Shown here piece by piece: positions 8,726 to 17,591 of a stretch of 64,000 nucleotides of DNA. The notes under the pieces are model-generated. The model worked only from the letters and a program-made list of their open reading frames with translations. It did not search any database and had not been told where the DNA came from. Origin of the DNA: JBBREP01 sp963716525 (GTDB lineage Bacteria; Actinomycetota; Acidimicrobiia; IMCC26256; PALSA-610); the NCBI GenBank assembly GCA_963716525.1, contig OY970315.1, positions 1,116,001 to 1,180,000 on the forward strand, written 5' to 3'. Position 1 is the first letter of the stretch. Every line of letters begins with the position of its first letter. The position numbers and the translations under genes are program-made.

Positions 8726-9996
8726 ATGACCGACATGCTCGAGCGCTCGGCGCGAATCATCCAAGGCAGCGAGCGGCTCGAGATGCGGGGCTTGGTCAAC
8801 GCGCAGGCGAGCGAGGTGGCCGAAGTGGCCGAAGGTGTGGCGCTCGCCGAGAGTTTCTCGAACGTGGTGGCGTTCCGGACGGGCGACGGGTTGACCGTGT
8901 TCGACGTGTCGCACGAACTGTTCGCGCCGAACGCGCTCGCGGCGCTGCGGCGCTGGTCGCCCGCACCGGTGCGCACCGTCGTGTACACGCACGGGCACGT
9001 CGACCACGTGACCGGTGCGGGCGTCTTCGACGCCGACGCGAGCCGGGCCGGTGCCCCGGCGATCCGCTACGTGGGCCACGAGTCGGTGCCGGCCCGCTTC
9101 GACCGCTACGTGCTCACGAACGGCTACAACGGGGTGATCAACCAGCGGCAGTTCCGCCTGCCGGAACCAATGTTCCCGAGCGAGTTCCGCTACCCCGACG
9201 AGGTGTACCGCGAGGCGCGCACCCTCGACGCCGCCGGCACCACGTTCGAGCTGCACCACGCGCGGGGCGAGACCGACGACCACACGTGGGCGTGGGTGCC
9301 GTCGCACCGGGCGATCTGCGTCGGTGATCTGTTCATCTGGCAGTTCCCGAACGCGGGGAACCCGCAGAAGGTGCAGCGCTACGCATGGGACTGGGCGGTG
9401 GCGCTGCGAGCGATGGCGGCGCTCGACGCGGAACTGCTGCTCCCCGCGCACGGGCCCGCGATCGGCGGAGCGCGCGACGTGCGCCAGGTGCTCACCGACA
9501 CCGCCGACGCGCTCGAGAGCCTCCACACCCAGACGCTCGAGGCGATGAACACCGGGCGCGGCTCGACGACGTGCTCCACACCGTGCGGCTGCCCGACCGG
9601 CTCGCTGCGCTGCCCTACCTGCAGCCCACCTACGACGAGCCCGAGTTCGTGGTGCGCAACATCTGGCGGCTGTACGGCGGTTGGTACGACGGGAACCCCG
9701 CGCACCTCAAGCCCGCCGCCGACGTCGACATCGCGCGCGAAACCGCGGCGCTTGCGGGCGGGGCGGCGAAGCTCGCAGCGCGCGCCGAGCAGCTCGCGAG
9801 CGAGGGCAACCTCCGGCTTGCGTGCCATCTCGCCGAGATGGCCGCGCTCGCCGCGCCCGACGACCGGCGTGTGCACGAGGTGCGCGCGGCCGTGTACGAC
9901 GCGCGCCGCGCGGCCGAGGTTTCGTTCATGGCGAGCGGCATCTACCGCTCGGCGGCGATCGAATCGCGGGAGCGGGCGCAGCGACTCGACGGGTGA
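8726..9996 (+). CDS. Metallo-beta-lactamase-fold alkylsulfatase-like hydrolase (frame broken)
   Basis: About 423 residues. The first half is a metallo-beta-lactamase fold with the zinc motif THGHVDHVTG at about residues 90-99 and further ligands in HHARGETDDHTWAW. The second half reads LPYLQPTYDEPEFVVRNIWR and GGWYDGNPAHLKP, the dimerisation/C-terminal domain of SdsA1-like alkylsulfatases. Between them the frame breaks at about 9554-9561, where accgggcgcgg should carry a fourth G: MNTG then ARLDDVLHTVRLP. The predicted reaction is hydrolysis of an alkyl sulfate or similar ester. It has no signal peptide, unlike secreted SdsA1. Confidence 0.8.
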
Positions 9997-10045
9997 CGAC
10001 CGCGCGAAGTCGACGCCGGCCGTGCCCCGTCGTTAGGGTTCGCGA

Positions 10046-11191
10046 ATGGATCGTGTCCGCGTCGGAGTGCTCGGCACCGGCAACATCGCACCGCTGAACG
10101 TTGCCGGATATCTCGAGCATCCGCAGTGCGACGTCGTCGCGGTGTGCGACACGCGCGCCGAGAAGGCGAACGCCGCCGCGGAGTCGTGGGGCGCCGCGAA
10201 GGTGTACTCCGACATCGACAAGTTCCTCGCCGACGAGGAGATCGACGCGGTCGAGGTGCTCACGCCCACGATGCTGCACAAGGAGCACGTGGTCTCGGCG
10301 CTCGAGGCTGGCAAGCACGTGTCGTGCCAGAAGCCGATCGCGAACAGCGTCGCCGAAGGTCGCGCCATGGCCGGCGCCGCGAAGACCGCGGGCCGCACGC
10401 TGCGAATCGCCGAGTGCAACTTCGGGTACCCGCCACTGGTGAAGGCGAAGGAGCTGATCCGAGCCGGAGCGATCGGCCATCCCACGATGTGCCGGATCAA
10501 GACGGTCGTCGCCGACACGAACACCGAGTTCCAGAACAATCTCGACCCCGCGGGCTACGGGTGGCGCTTCAACGCGCAGAGTCCCGGCGGTCACCTGTTC
10601 GACGACATGGTGCACAAGTACGGCACCGGCATCTGGCTGTTCGATCACCTCGACATCACGAGCGTGCAGGCCATCGTGCGCCAGGGACCGCTGTTCTTCG
10701 AGGCGCCAATGGCGGCGATCTGGGAGTACGAGCGTCAGAGCCTGCTCGGCATGATGGAGGTCACGTACGCGCCGCGCATGCACATTCGCAGCAGCTTCTA
10801 CGGCGCCGACGAGTTCTTCGAGATCCAGGGCACCGACGGCTTCATCTGGGTGACGCGCTGCACCGGCGAGATGCTCGACCTGGCACCGCTGATCGTGTAC
10901 CACCCCGACGGCACGCAGACCGCCTACTCGACCATCGAGTCCAACTGGCTCGAGGGCTTCAAACAGTCGTCGAGGAGCTTCGTCGATGCGCTGCTCGAAG
11001 GCCGGCCCGACCCCGAGATGACGCCGGAGATGGCGATCAAGACGCTGCAGTTCTGCTTCGCCGTCTACCAGGCGAGCATCGATCGCGCGCCGGTCGACCC
11101 GCGCACGATCGAAGGCTCGGTGTCACCGCCGTGGTGGCCGCCGGACCTGTCGAACTTCGTGAACGACATCAACGACTACGGCACCAAGTAA
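10046..11191 (+). CDS. Gfo/Idh/MocA-family NAD(P)-dependent oxidoreductase
   Basis: A 381-residue protein beginning MDRVRVGVLGTGNIAPLNV, with a G-x-G-x-x-A Rossmann motif. Residues about 75-100 hold LTPTMLHKEHVVSALEAGKHV and CQKPIAN, the family's E-K-P region with Q for E. The C-terminal sheet domain carries PGGHLFDDMVHKYGTGIWL with the expected D-x-x-x-H catalytic pair. Such enzymes oxidise sugars, inositols or cyclic polyols; the substrate here is unknown. It is a single plus-strand gene with unrelated neighbours. Confidence 0.85.
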   Translation: MDRVRVGVLGTGNIAPLNVAGYLEHPQCDVVAVCDTRAEKANAAAESWGAAKVYSDIDKFLADEEIDAVEVLTPTMLHKEHVVSALEAGKHVSCQKPIANSVAEGRAMAGAAKTAGRTLRIAECNFGYPPLVKAKELIRAGAIGHPTMCRIKTVVADTNTEFQNNLDPAGYGWRFNAQSPGGHLFDDMVHKYGTGIWLFDHLDITSVQAIVRQGPLFFEAPMAAIWEYERQSLLGMMEVTYAPRMHIRSSFYGADEFFEIQGTDGFIWVTRCTGEMLDLAPLIVYHPDGTQTAYSTIESNWLEGFKQSSRSFVDALLEGRPDPEMTPEMAIKTLQFCFAVYQASIDRAPVDPRTIEGSVSPPWWPPDLSNFVNDINDYGTK

Positions 11192-11221
11192 GCGCCGCCG
11201 AGTGGGCGGTCGTCCGCCCGG

Positions 11222-11689
11222 TCAGTCGTCGTCGGCGGGGCGGGCGGTGCCGAACGCGCGCGAGAGCAGCGGCGTCGACGCGTCGAGCACGCCGTCGAGG
11301 TCGTCGCCCGACGCGTTGCGCGGCAGCCAGGCCGGTTCGGCCGGCTGCATCGCGGGCTGCTCGGTCCGTTCCAACCGCTCCGCCCGGGCGCGCCGGCGCC
11401 GGGCCCGGGGCCTCGCCGGGGCGTCGGTGGCGGGCTGCGGGGCCGGCGTGGCGGCGACGGCAACGGGCTGCGGATCGGGACGGGGCTCGGGACGAGGCGG
11501 CCTCCGGTCGATCCGCTCCCAGCCGCGCGGCGGGCTCAGCAGGTCGGCGTGGCGCGTGCACAGGTCGCCGGCGCGGGCCGTGCCGCCGTCGGCGAGGGCG
11601 TCGAGCCACACCACGCAGTTCGTGGCGTCGAAGCTGAACGTGACGGTGGCGACGCTGCTGCATCCCGGGCGTCCACACTGCCGTCGCAT
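11222..11689 (-). CDS. DUF3499 family protein
   Basis: A 155-residue protein starting MRRQCGRPGCSSVATVTFSF. The C-x3-GC-x3-A-x-V-T-F start, the later DLCTRHADLLSPPRGW stretch and a long proline/arginine-rich low-complexity middle are the marks of DUF3499, restricted to Actinobacteria. Paired cysteines and the histidine near the N-terminus suggest a small zinc site. The C-terminus (SRAFGTARPADDD) is acidic. The function of the family is unknown; it is usually single-copy. Confidence 0.85.
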   Translation of the reverse strand: MRRQCGRPGCSSVATVTFSFDATNCVVWLDALADGGTARAGDLCTRHADLLSPPRGWERIDRRPPRPEPRPDPQPVAVAATPAPQPATDAPARPRARRRRARAERLERTEQPAMQPAEPAWLPRNASGDDLDGVLDASTPLLSRAFGTARPADDD

Positions 11690-11752
11690 TCCACGCAAAC
11701 TACCCGAGTTTGCCCACGCCCCAACCGCACCCCCCGCGCGAGGATGCTGGCC

Positions 11753-12196
11753 GTGCCGGACCGTGTCGTGTTCAACCATGTCGGGCAGTGCGTCACCGAC
11801 CTCGAGCGGTCGCGCCGCTTCTACGTGGAGCTGCTCGGCTTCGAGCCGTGGCGACAGATCAACCCGCCCGACGAGCTCACGGCCACGCTGCTCGGCCTGG
11901 CCGGGCCGCTCGGCATGACCGCGTGCTACCTGCGCCGCGACGGCCTCGTGCTCGAGTTGCTGCACTTCGCCGAACGCGACGCGGAGCGGCCCGCAGCGCG
12001 GCGCGCGATGGACGAGCCGGGCCTCACGCACATCTCGCTGTCGTGCGACGTGCCCGACGTGTGCCGGCGCATCGTCGACTACGGCGGAGAGGTGCTCAGC
12101 CACACCGACATCGGCAACGCCGTGTTCGTGAGCGATCCCGACGGGCAGCTTGTGGAGCTCCTGCCGCTCGCGTACGCCGACGCGTTCGACAGCTGA
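11753..12196 (+). CDS. VOC-family (glyoxalase-like) protein
   Basis: A 147-residue single-module VOC protein: VVFNHVGQCVTDLERSRRFY at the start, LVLELLHFAERD mid-way, and VFVSDPDGQLVELLP at the end supply the usual His/Glu metal ligands. The GTG at 11753 is preferred because gaggatgctggcc upstream gives a spaced GAGGA site. The ATG at 11744 has none. It is followed after 5 bases by thrB, so the two are likely one transcript. A lyase, dioxygenase or resistance role is possible. Confidence 0.78.
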   Translation: MPDRVVFNHVGQCVTDLERSRRFYVELLGFEPWRQINPPDELTATLLGLAGPLGMTACYLRRDGLVLELLHFAERDAERPAARRAMDEPGLTHISLSCDVPDVCRRIVDYGGEVLSHTDIGNAVFVSDPDGQLVELLPLAYADAFDS

Positions 12197-12201
12197 GCCG
12201 C

Positions 12202-13026
12202 GTGCACCCCTTCACGGTCCGGGTGCCGGCCTCTTCCGCGAACCTCGGTGCCGGGTTCGACACGCTCGGCCTTGCGCTCTCACTCCATCTCGACCTACGC
12301 ATCGGCCACGGCGACCTTCTCGCGCACTGGACCACCGACGAGCATCATCTCGCAATCCGAACGTTCCGAGCCGCGGGCGGAAGCGGACCAGCCGCGGCCC
12401 GAGCCCGCTTCGCAGGCGGGCGCGGCCTGGGCTTTTCGGGCGCCGCACGGGTCGCCGGAGTGTTCGCCGCATGCATCGAGCACGGTGTCCCGGTTGGAGA
12501 GGCGCGCGCCGAGGCGGCGCGGCAGGCGAGCGAGCTCGAGCACCACGGCGACAACGCGACCGCGTCGGCGTGGGGCGGCCTCGTGGCCGTCGCCGGTGAT
12601 CGGGCGGTGCGCGTGCCCATCGCGCTCACGCCGGCCGTCGTCGTGTGGATCCCCGAAGCCGAGACGCCCACGAAGACCTCGCGTGCGCTGCTGCCCGACA
12701 CGGTGCCCTTCGCCGACGCGGTGTGCAACGTGAGCCGGGCCGCGACGTTCGTGGCCGCGATGGCGGCGGGCGACACGGACGCGCTGCGCGCCGCTACGGA
12801 GGATCGGCTGCACCAGGAGCGGCGCCTCGACCGCGCGCCCGCGTCGCGCGCCGCGCTGCGCGCGCTGGAGGACGGCGGCGCCTGGTGTGCGTGGTTGTCA
12901 GGTTCGGGGCCGTCGGTGGCCGCGCTGTGCGCACCGAGCGACGCGCCGGCGCTCGCCGGCTCGCTGCCGGCCGGCGGGCGCGGTGTGGTGTGCTCGATCG
13001 ACGAGGAAGGGGTTCGGTTGCGATGA
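12202..13026 (+). CDS. thrB: Homoserine kinase (GHMP family)
   Basis: A 274-residue kinase that would phosphorylate L-homoserine for threonine synthesis. It starts at GTG 12202 as MHPFTVRVPASSANLGAGFD, the hallmark PASSANLG-x-GFD of ThrB. Later motifs are ELEHHGDNATASAWGG and ALLPDTVPFADAVCNVSRA, then AWLSGSGPSVAALC, all in family order. The ATP loop, usually GLGSSAA, reads GLGFSGAA, a non-standard form. It is shorter than most ThrB (about 300). It overlaps the SDR gene by ATGA. thrC and hom are not in the window. Confidence 0.85.
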   Translation: MHPFTVRVPASSANLGAGFDTLGLALSLHLDLRIGHGDLLAHWTTDEHHLAIRTFRAAGGSGPAAARARFAGGRGLGFSGAARVAGVFAACIEHGVPVGEARAEAARQASELEHHGDNATASAWGGLVAVAGDRAVRVPIALTPAVVVWIPEAETPTKTSRALLPDTVPFADAVCNVSRAATFVAAMAAGDTDALRAATEDRLHQERRLDRAPASRAALRALEDGGAWCAWLSGSGPSVAALCAPSDAPALAGSLPAGGRGVVCSIDEEGVRLR

Positions 13027-13772
13027 AGGTGGCGGGCAAGCACGTGGTGGTGACCGGCGCGGCGAGCGGCATCGGTGCCGCGCTCGCGGCGCGGTTCGAG
13101 GCCGAGGGCGCGCGCGCCGTGGTGGGCGCGGATCTCCACGCCGGCGGCATTCCAGTGAGCGATGCGGTGGTGTGCGACGTGACGCGTGACAACGACCTGC
13201 GCGCGCTCGTCGACGGTGCCGAGGAACGCCACGGTCCGATCGACGTGTTCTGCAGCAACGCCGGAATCCTCGGCGGCTTCGGCGCGATCGAGCTGAGCGA
13301 CGAGGAGTGGCAGCGCGTCATCGACGTCAACCTCATGGCGCACATCCGCGTCGCGCGCCATCTGATCCCGCGCATGGTCGAGCGCGGCGAGGGCTACCTG
13401 CTGCAGACCGCGTCGGCAGCCGGGCTGCTCACGCAGATCGGTCTCGCGCCGTACTCGGTCACCAAGCACGGCGCGGTCGCGTTCGCCGAATGGCTCGCGA
13501 TCACCTACGGCGACCGAGGCATCAAGGTGTCGGTGCTGTGCCCGCAGGCCGTGCGCACCGGCATGACCGCGGGCACCGACAACGGGGGCGTCGCCGGTGT
13601 CGACGGCATGCTCGAGCCCGAGTCCGTGGCCGGCGCGGTGATCGAAGGGCTCGACGACGAGCGCTTCTTGATCCTGCCGCATCCCGAGGTGATCGAGTAC
13701 TTCCGGCGCAAGGCCGCCGACTACGACCGCTGGCTCGCCGGCATGCGCCGCCTCCAGGCCCGTTTCGTGTAG
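13023..13772 (+). CDS. Short-chain dehydrogenase/reductase
   Basis: A 249-residue classical SDR. The cofactor motif is TGAASGIG near residue 12, with CSNAGILGGFG in the NAG position. The catalytic serine lies in LLQTASAAG and the tyrosine/lysine pair in YSVTK. The ATG overlaps the thrB stop by four bases (ATGA), so translation is coupled. The acidic D after strand 2 (VVGADLHAG) suggests NAD preference. The substrate is unknown; the coupling to homoserine kinase is not a usual threonine-pathway arrangement and may be accidental. Confidence 0.85.
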   Translation: MKVAGKHVVVTGAASGIGAALAARFEAEGARAVVGADLHAGGIPVSDAVVCDVTRDNDLRALVDGAEERHGPIDVFCSNAGILGGFGAIELSDEEWQRVIDVNLMAHIRVARHLIPRMVERGEGYLLQTASAAGLLTQIGLAPYSVTKHGAVAFAEWLAITYGDRGIKVSVLCPQAVRTGMTAGTDNGGVAGVDGMLEPESVAGAVIEGLDDERFLILPHPEVIEYFRRKAADYDRWLAGMRRLQARFV

Positions 13773-13787
13773 CGATGCCCGTCGGGT

Positions 13788-14441
13788 TCAGTCGCGGAGG
13801 CTCGTCTTGGTGTCGGGCCGATCGCGCAGCGTGCGCTTCAGCTCCGCGAAGCCCTTGAACGTGGCGAGCGCCCACACCGCGTCCCACAGCTCCACGGCGC
13901 GCTCGCGCGGCGGTACCTCGCTGATCACCGGCCCGAAGAACGCTTGCTTCAGGCCGTCGCGGTTGTAGGCGATGATCGGCGTGCCGACGTCTTTCCCGGT
14001 GAGCGCGAGCGCCTCGTCGCGCTCGGCGCGCAGCACGTCGTCCCACGCGTCGTTGTTCGCCTCGCCGGCGTAGCGCTCCTCGATGCCCACCGAACGGAGG
14101 TAGTCGGGGAAGCCTTCCTCGTAGTGCTCGACGAGCTCGGCGCGCCGGCCCCGCACGTGGATGTCGCCGCCCCACTGCGTGTAGAGGTCGCCCATACGGG
14201 CCGGGCCCTCGGCGGCGCGGATCGCGGCGGCGACGCGCAGCAGCTTGAGGCCGGTGCCGTGCCCGGCCACGTAGCCCTCGGGAAAGTCCTTGCCGTAGTC
14301 CTTGTGCTCGTTCAGCAGGCGCAGGCAGATGAAGCGCCAGTCGACCGTGTACTCGGACTGGCGCGCCACCTCGTCCACCCAGCGGGACGTGATCCACGCC
14401 CACGGGCACATCGGATCCCAGAAGAACTCCACATCGGCCAT
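13788..14441 (-). CDS. DsbA-family protein related to mycothiol-dependent nitroreductase
   Basis: A 217-residue thioredoxin-fold protein. Its start MADVEFFWDPMCPWAWITSR aligns well with the mycobacterial nitroreductase Rv2466c, whose active site is C-P-W-C. Here the second cysteine is alanine (CPWA), leaving a single redox cysteine. The helical insertion and the GTPIIAYN cis-proline strand are normal. A mycothiol transferase or mono-thiol reductase role is inferred. It is convergent with the SDR gene, 15 bases away. Confidence 0.8.
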   Translation of the reverse strand: MADVEFFWDPMCPWAWITSRWVDEVARQSEYTVDWRFICLRLLNEHKDYGKDFPEGYVAGHGTGLKLLRVAAAIRAAEGPARMGDLYTQWGGDIHVRGRRAELVEHYEEGFPDYLRSVGIEERYAGEANNDAWDDVLRAERDEALALTGKDVGTPIIAYNRDGLKQAFFGPVISEVPPRERAVELWDAVWALATFKGFAELKRTLRDRPDTKTSLRD

Positions 14442-14557
14442 CGCTCACGAACGTTACCGAGCGGCGGGAAGGCGGCTTCCCAGGCGCACCGAAGGCGGCG
14501 CACTCGACGTGGTAACGGCACGGGCCGGCGGGCTCTCTCTGATGACAAGGTGGTGGC

Positions 14558-15022
14558 GTGGCCGGTGACGCCGATGCGTTCGCTCGATTCGTGGGGGAGG
14601 TCGAACCCAGGCTCCGGCGCGCCTTCGTGGCCGTGTACGGCACCGAGCGCGGGCGCGACGCGACCGCGGAGGCACTCGCGTGGGCATGGGAGCACTGGGA
14701 TCGTGCGGCGACGATGGACAACCCGGCCGGCTACCTGTGGCGCGTCGGGCAGTCGCGGTCGCGGCGACGCCGGAAGGAACCGGTCGTACTCCCCGAGCCG
14801 GCAGCCGGCGACCCGCTCGTGGAACCCGCGCTCGTTCCCGCACTGCGTGCGCTCACCCCGCACCAGCGCGGCGCGGTGCTGCTCGTGCACGGCTACGGCT
14901 GGCAGCTCAAGGAGGTGGCCGAGCTCATGGACGTGCGCGTGACCACGGTGCAGAACCATGTGGAGCGGGCAATGGCGAAGCTGCGCGCCGCGCTCTCGGT
15001 GGAGGCGGACACGAATGCCTGA
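14558..15022 (+). CDS. RNA polymerase sigma-70-family factor (ECF-like)
   Basis: A 154-residue sigma factor starting at GTG 14558. Region 2 is FVGEVEPRLRRAFVAVYG followed by RDATAEALAWAWEHW. Region 4 is LTPHQRGAVLLVHGYGW, then LKEVAELMDVRVTTVQNH and a final ERAMAKLRAAL helix. The length is short for ECF factors, as in SigE-like/ECF41-free minimal types. Its stop overlaps the start of the next gene, a single-pass membrane protein, by 8 bases. That arrangement suggests a sigma/anti-sigma pair. Confidence 0.85.
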   Translation: MAGDADAFARFVGEVEPRLRRAFVAVYGTERGRDATAEALAWAWEHWDRAATMDNPAGYLWRVGQSRSRRRRKEPVVLPEPAAGDPLVEPALVPALRALTPHQRGAVLLVHGYGWQLKEVAELMDVRVTTVQNHVERAMAKLRAALSVEADTNA

Positions 15023-16160
15023 GCACCACCACGACATCGAGTCGCAACTGCGCGCGCTGGGCGAGCGCCTCGACGCCGCCGTCGCACCCGTGCGCGCCGA
15101 CACCCTCATGGTCGCCGAGATGACGCTCCCGCGGCGCCGCCCGGCGCGGGCTCGAACCACTCGTACCGTCGCGGTGATCGCCATGCTCGCCGCGGTCGTC
15201 GCGGGCATCGTCGTCTACGCGAACCGTGGTACGACCGGCACGCCGGCGGCTCGGGTCACCACGTCGTCGTCGATCGCACAACGCCGCGCGCCGGCGCGCA
15301 TCCTCACGTCGTTGACGATCCCCGCCGATCAACCGCCGATCGTCGCCGTGTTCACGAACTCGGCTGCCTGGGTGTCGTTCTGGGGGCCGTCGACTGCGCT
15401 TCCCGCGGTGAACTTCGCCACTGAGTTCGCCCTCGTGATCGACAGCGGCGACTGCAGCACGTTCAACGGTGTGGATGTCGTCGGATATCCCGACGGCACC
15501 AGCTGGGGGTTCGACGACCAGACCTTCGGCTGCCACCGCGGCCACGACGGGCTGCAACTCAACCGCATGGCCGTCGCGATCGCACGCCGCCACTTCGGTC
15601 GCACGGTGACGGTCGGAGGTCCCGCACTCTCCACACCGATGCGCATCGATCTCGCGAACGACAGCGGCTACACGCGCGCTGCGCTGCACGGCACGACGGT
15701 CATGCGCATGCCGTGCCTGTTCCAACACACGAACCTCACCACGTTGCGGCAGCCGATCTCGATCACACTGCCCGGCGAGCCGCCGGCCGCGATCGTGCCC
15801 GGCAACCCGCTGACGCGCCCCGACGCGGTCACGCTCGACGGTGACGGGTCGACGGATCCGGGCAACCTCGGCTACGCGCAGGGCGCGTCGACGCTGTTGT
15901 GGGGTGCACTCAACACGGAGTTCGACCCCCACAGCCCGTTCGTCGGCCTGCGCTCGATCAAGCCCGGGCAGATCGTGACGATCGCACAGCGCGGCTCACC
16001 GTCGTGCGTGCAGCACTGGCGGGTGACGGCTGTCATGGGGCCGGCGCTGTTCCAGCACTCACGGACGGCGGGCCCGCCGCTTCAGCTCGTGCTGACCGGC
16101 TTCTCGCCCGACGCCACGAGATCGCCCGAGATCTACGCGACTGCGGTGCCGGCGAACTGA
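15015..16160 (+). CDS. Membrane-anchored protein, possible anti-sigma partner
   Basis: A 381-residue protein overlapping the sigma-factor stop. Residues 1-50 are cytoplasmic (MPEHHHDIESQLRALGERLD, helical). One membrane segment (VAVIAMLAAVVAGIVVYA) lies at about 50-68. The rest is extracytoplasmic. The external part contains FTNSAAWVSFWG...VNFATEFALVI near residue 120, which resembles the PrcB C-terminal-like fold. The topology fits a sigma-sequestering protein that senses something outside, but no ZAS (H-x3-C-x2-C) motif is present. The assignment rests mainly on overlap and topology. Confidence 0.6.
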   Translation: MPEHHHDIESQLRALGERLDAAVAPVRADTLMVAEMTLPRRRPARARTTRTVAVIAMLAAVVAGIVVYANRGTTGTPAARVTTSSSIAQRRAPARILTSLTIPADQPPIVAVFTNSAAWVSFWGPSTALPAVNFATEFALVIDSGDCSTFNGVDVVGYPDGTSWGFDDQTFGCHRGHDGLQLNRMAVAIARRHFGRTVTVGGPALSTPMRIDLANDSGYTRAALHGTTVMRMPCLFQHTNLTTLRQPISITLPGEPPAAIVPGNPLTRPDAVTLDGDGSTDPGNLGYAQGASTLLWGALNTEFDPHSPFVGLRSIKPGQIVTIAQRGSPSCVQHWRVTAVMGPALFQHSRTAGPPLQLVLTGFSPDATRSPEIYATAVPAN

Positions 16161-16178
16161 TCGGGGCACAATGCCGGT

Positions 16179-17591
16179 ATGGCCGACACCGATGTGGAGC
16201 GCGCGATCGCCGCGGCGCGTGCCCGAGACGCCGACACCCGGCACGAGCTGATCGAGCTCGCGCGCATCCCGAGCGTCAGCGCCGACCCCGCACACAGCAG
16301 TGACGTCGAGGCAAGCGCACGACAGACCGTTGCGATCCTCGAACGGTACGGGCTGGAGCGCGTGCACGTGCTCCGCCTCGATGGGGCACACCCGAGCGTG
16401 CTCGGGGAGTGGATGCACGCCGGCGACGACGCGCCGACGCTGCTGCTCTACGCGCACCACGACGTGCAACCGCCCGGCGTGCGCGCACACTGGACCTCCG
16501 ATCCGTTCGAGCCCGTCGAGCGCGACGGCCGCCTCTATGCGCGCGGTGTGTGCGACGACAAGGCCGGGGTGCTCGCGCACGCAGCGGCGGTCAAGTCATG
16601 GCTCGACGCGCACGGCGCGCTGCCGTGCAACGTGAAGGTGTTCATCGAAGGTGAGGAGGAGATCGGCTCGCCGAACCTCGAGCGCTACCTCACGACGTTC
16701 GCCGCCGAGCTCGCAGCCGACGTGTTCGTGCTCGCCGATGCCGGTCAGTGGAAGGTGGGCGTGCCTGGCATCACGTACTCGTTACGCGGCCTCGCCAGCC
16801 TCGACGTGGAGCTGCGCGCGCTCGACGGTCCGGTGCACTCAGGCCTGTTCGGCGGGGCCGTACCCGACCCCGTGCAGGGAATGGCCCGGCTGCTCGGCTC
16901 GATGGTCGACGAACACGGCGACATCGCGATCGCCGGCTTCTGCGACGACGTGCGCCCATTGACTCCGAGCGAACGCGAACGCATCGACGCGCTGCCCTCC
17001 GACGAGACGCGGTTCCTGCGCTCGGCCGGGGCCGTCCCCGGAGCCCGCGCCGGCGATCCGGAACGCAACGTGTTCGAGCGCATCTGGATGCAGCCGGCAC
17101 TCACCGTCATCGGTTTCGACTCGCACCCGATCGCCGGGAGCTCGAACCAGATCGTCGCGGCCGCGACCGCGCGGCTGAGCTTCCGCCTCGCGCCGGGTCA
17201 AGACCCGCAGCGCGTGCTGCGCACGGTCACCGACCACATCGCCGCGCACGTGCCGTTCGGGCTGCAGGGCACGATGCACACCCACGAGGCGGTGCCCGCA
17301 TGGACGTGCGAGCCCGACGGCCCCGCGTTCAGCGCATGCGTGCGCGCCCTCACCGCGGGGTTCGGCGCCGAACCGGTCCTCATGGGCATGGGCGGCTCGG
17401 TGCCGTTCGTCGGCCCCTTCGTGTCGGCGTTCGCGCGCGCCGGCGTTCCGATTCCCGCGCTGCTCATCGGACCCGAGGACCCGCACTCACGCGCGCACGG
17501 CGAGGACGAGAGCCTCCATCTCGACGACTGGCGCAAGCTCATCGAGAGCGAGATCCACTTGATCGCGGAGCTCGCGCGCCTCACTCCCTGA
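16179..17591 (+). CDS. M20-family metallopeptidase (dipeptidase-like)
   Basis: A 470-residue di-zinc peptidase of the M20 family. Zinc ligands and catalytic acids are in place: YAHHDVQP, ARGVCDDKAGV, IEGEEEIGSP and VLADAGQ. The dimerisation (lid) domain follows at about residues 210-340 with LDGPVHSGLFGGAVPDP. The closest groups are the cytosolic dipeptidases (CNDP/DapE-like M20 proteins). No signal peptide. It follows the membrane protein by 18 bases and overlaps the convergent flavoprotein gene by 11 bases. Confidence 0.88.
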   Translation: MADTDVERAIAAARARDADTRHELIELARIPSVSADPAHSSDVEASARQTVAILERYGLERVHVLRLDGAHPSVLGEWMHAGDDAPTLLLYAHHDVQPPGVRAHWTSDPFEPVERDGRLYARGVCDDKAGVLAHAAAVKSWLDAHGALPCNVKVFIEGEEEIGSPNLERYLTTFAAELAADVFVLADAGQWKVGVPGITYSLRGLASLDVELRALDGPVHSGLFGGAVPDPVQGMARLLGSMVDEHGDIAIAGFCDDVRPLTPSERERIDALPSDETRFLRSAGAVPGARAGDPERNVFERIWMQPALTVIGFDSHPIAGSSNQIVAAATARLSFRLAPGQDPQRVLRTVTDHIAAHVPFGLQGTMHTHEAVPAWTCEPDGPAFSACVRALTAGFGAEPVLMGMGGSVPFVGPFVSAFARAGVPIPALLIGPEDPHSRAHGEDESLHLDDWRKLIESEIHLIAELARLTP

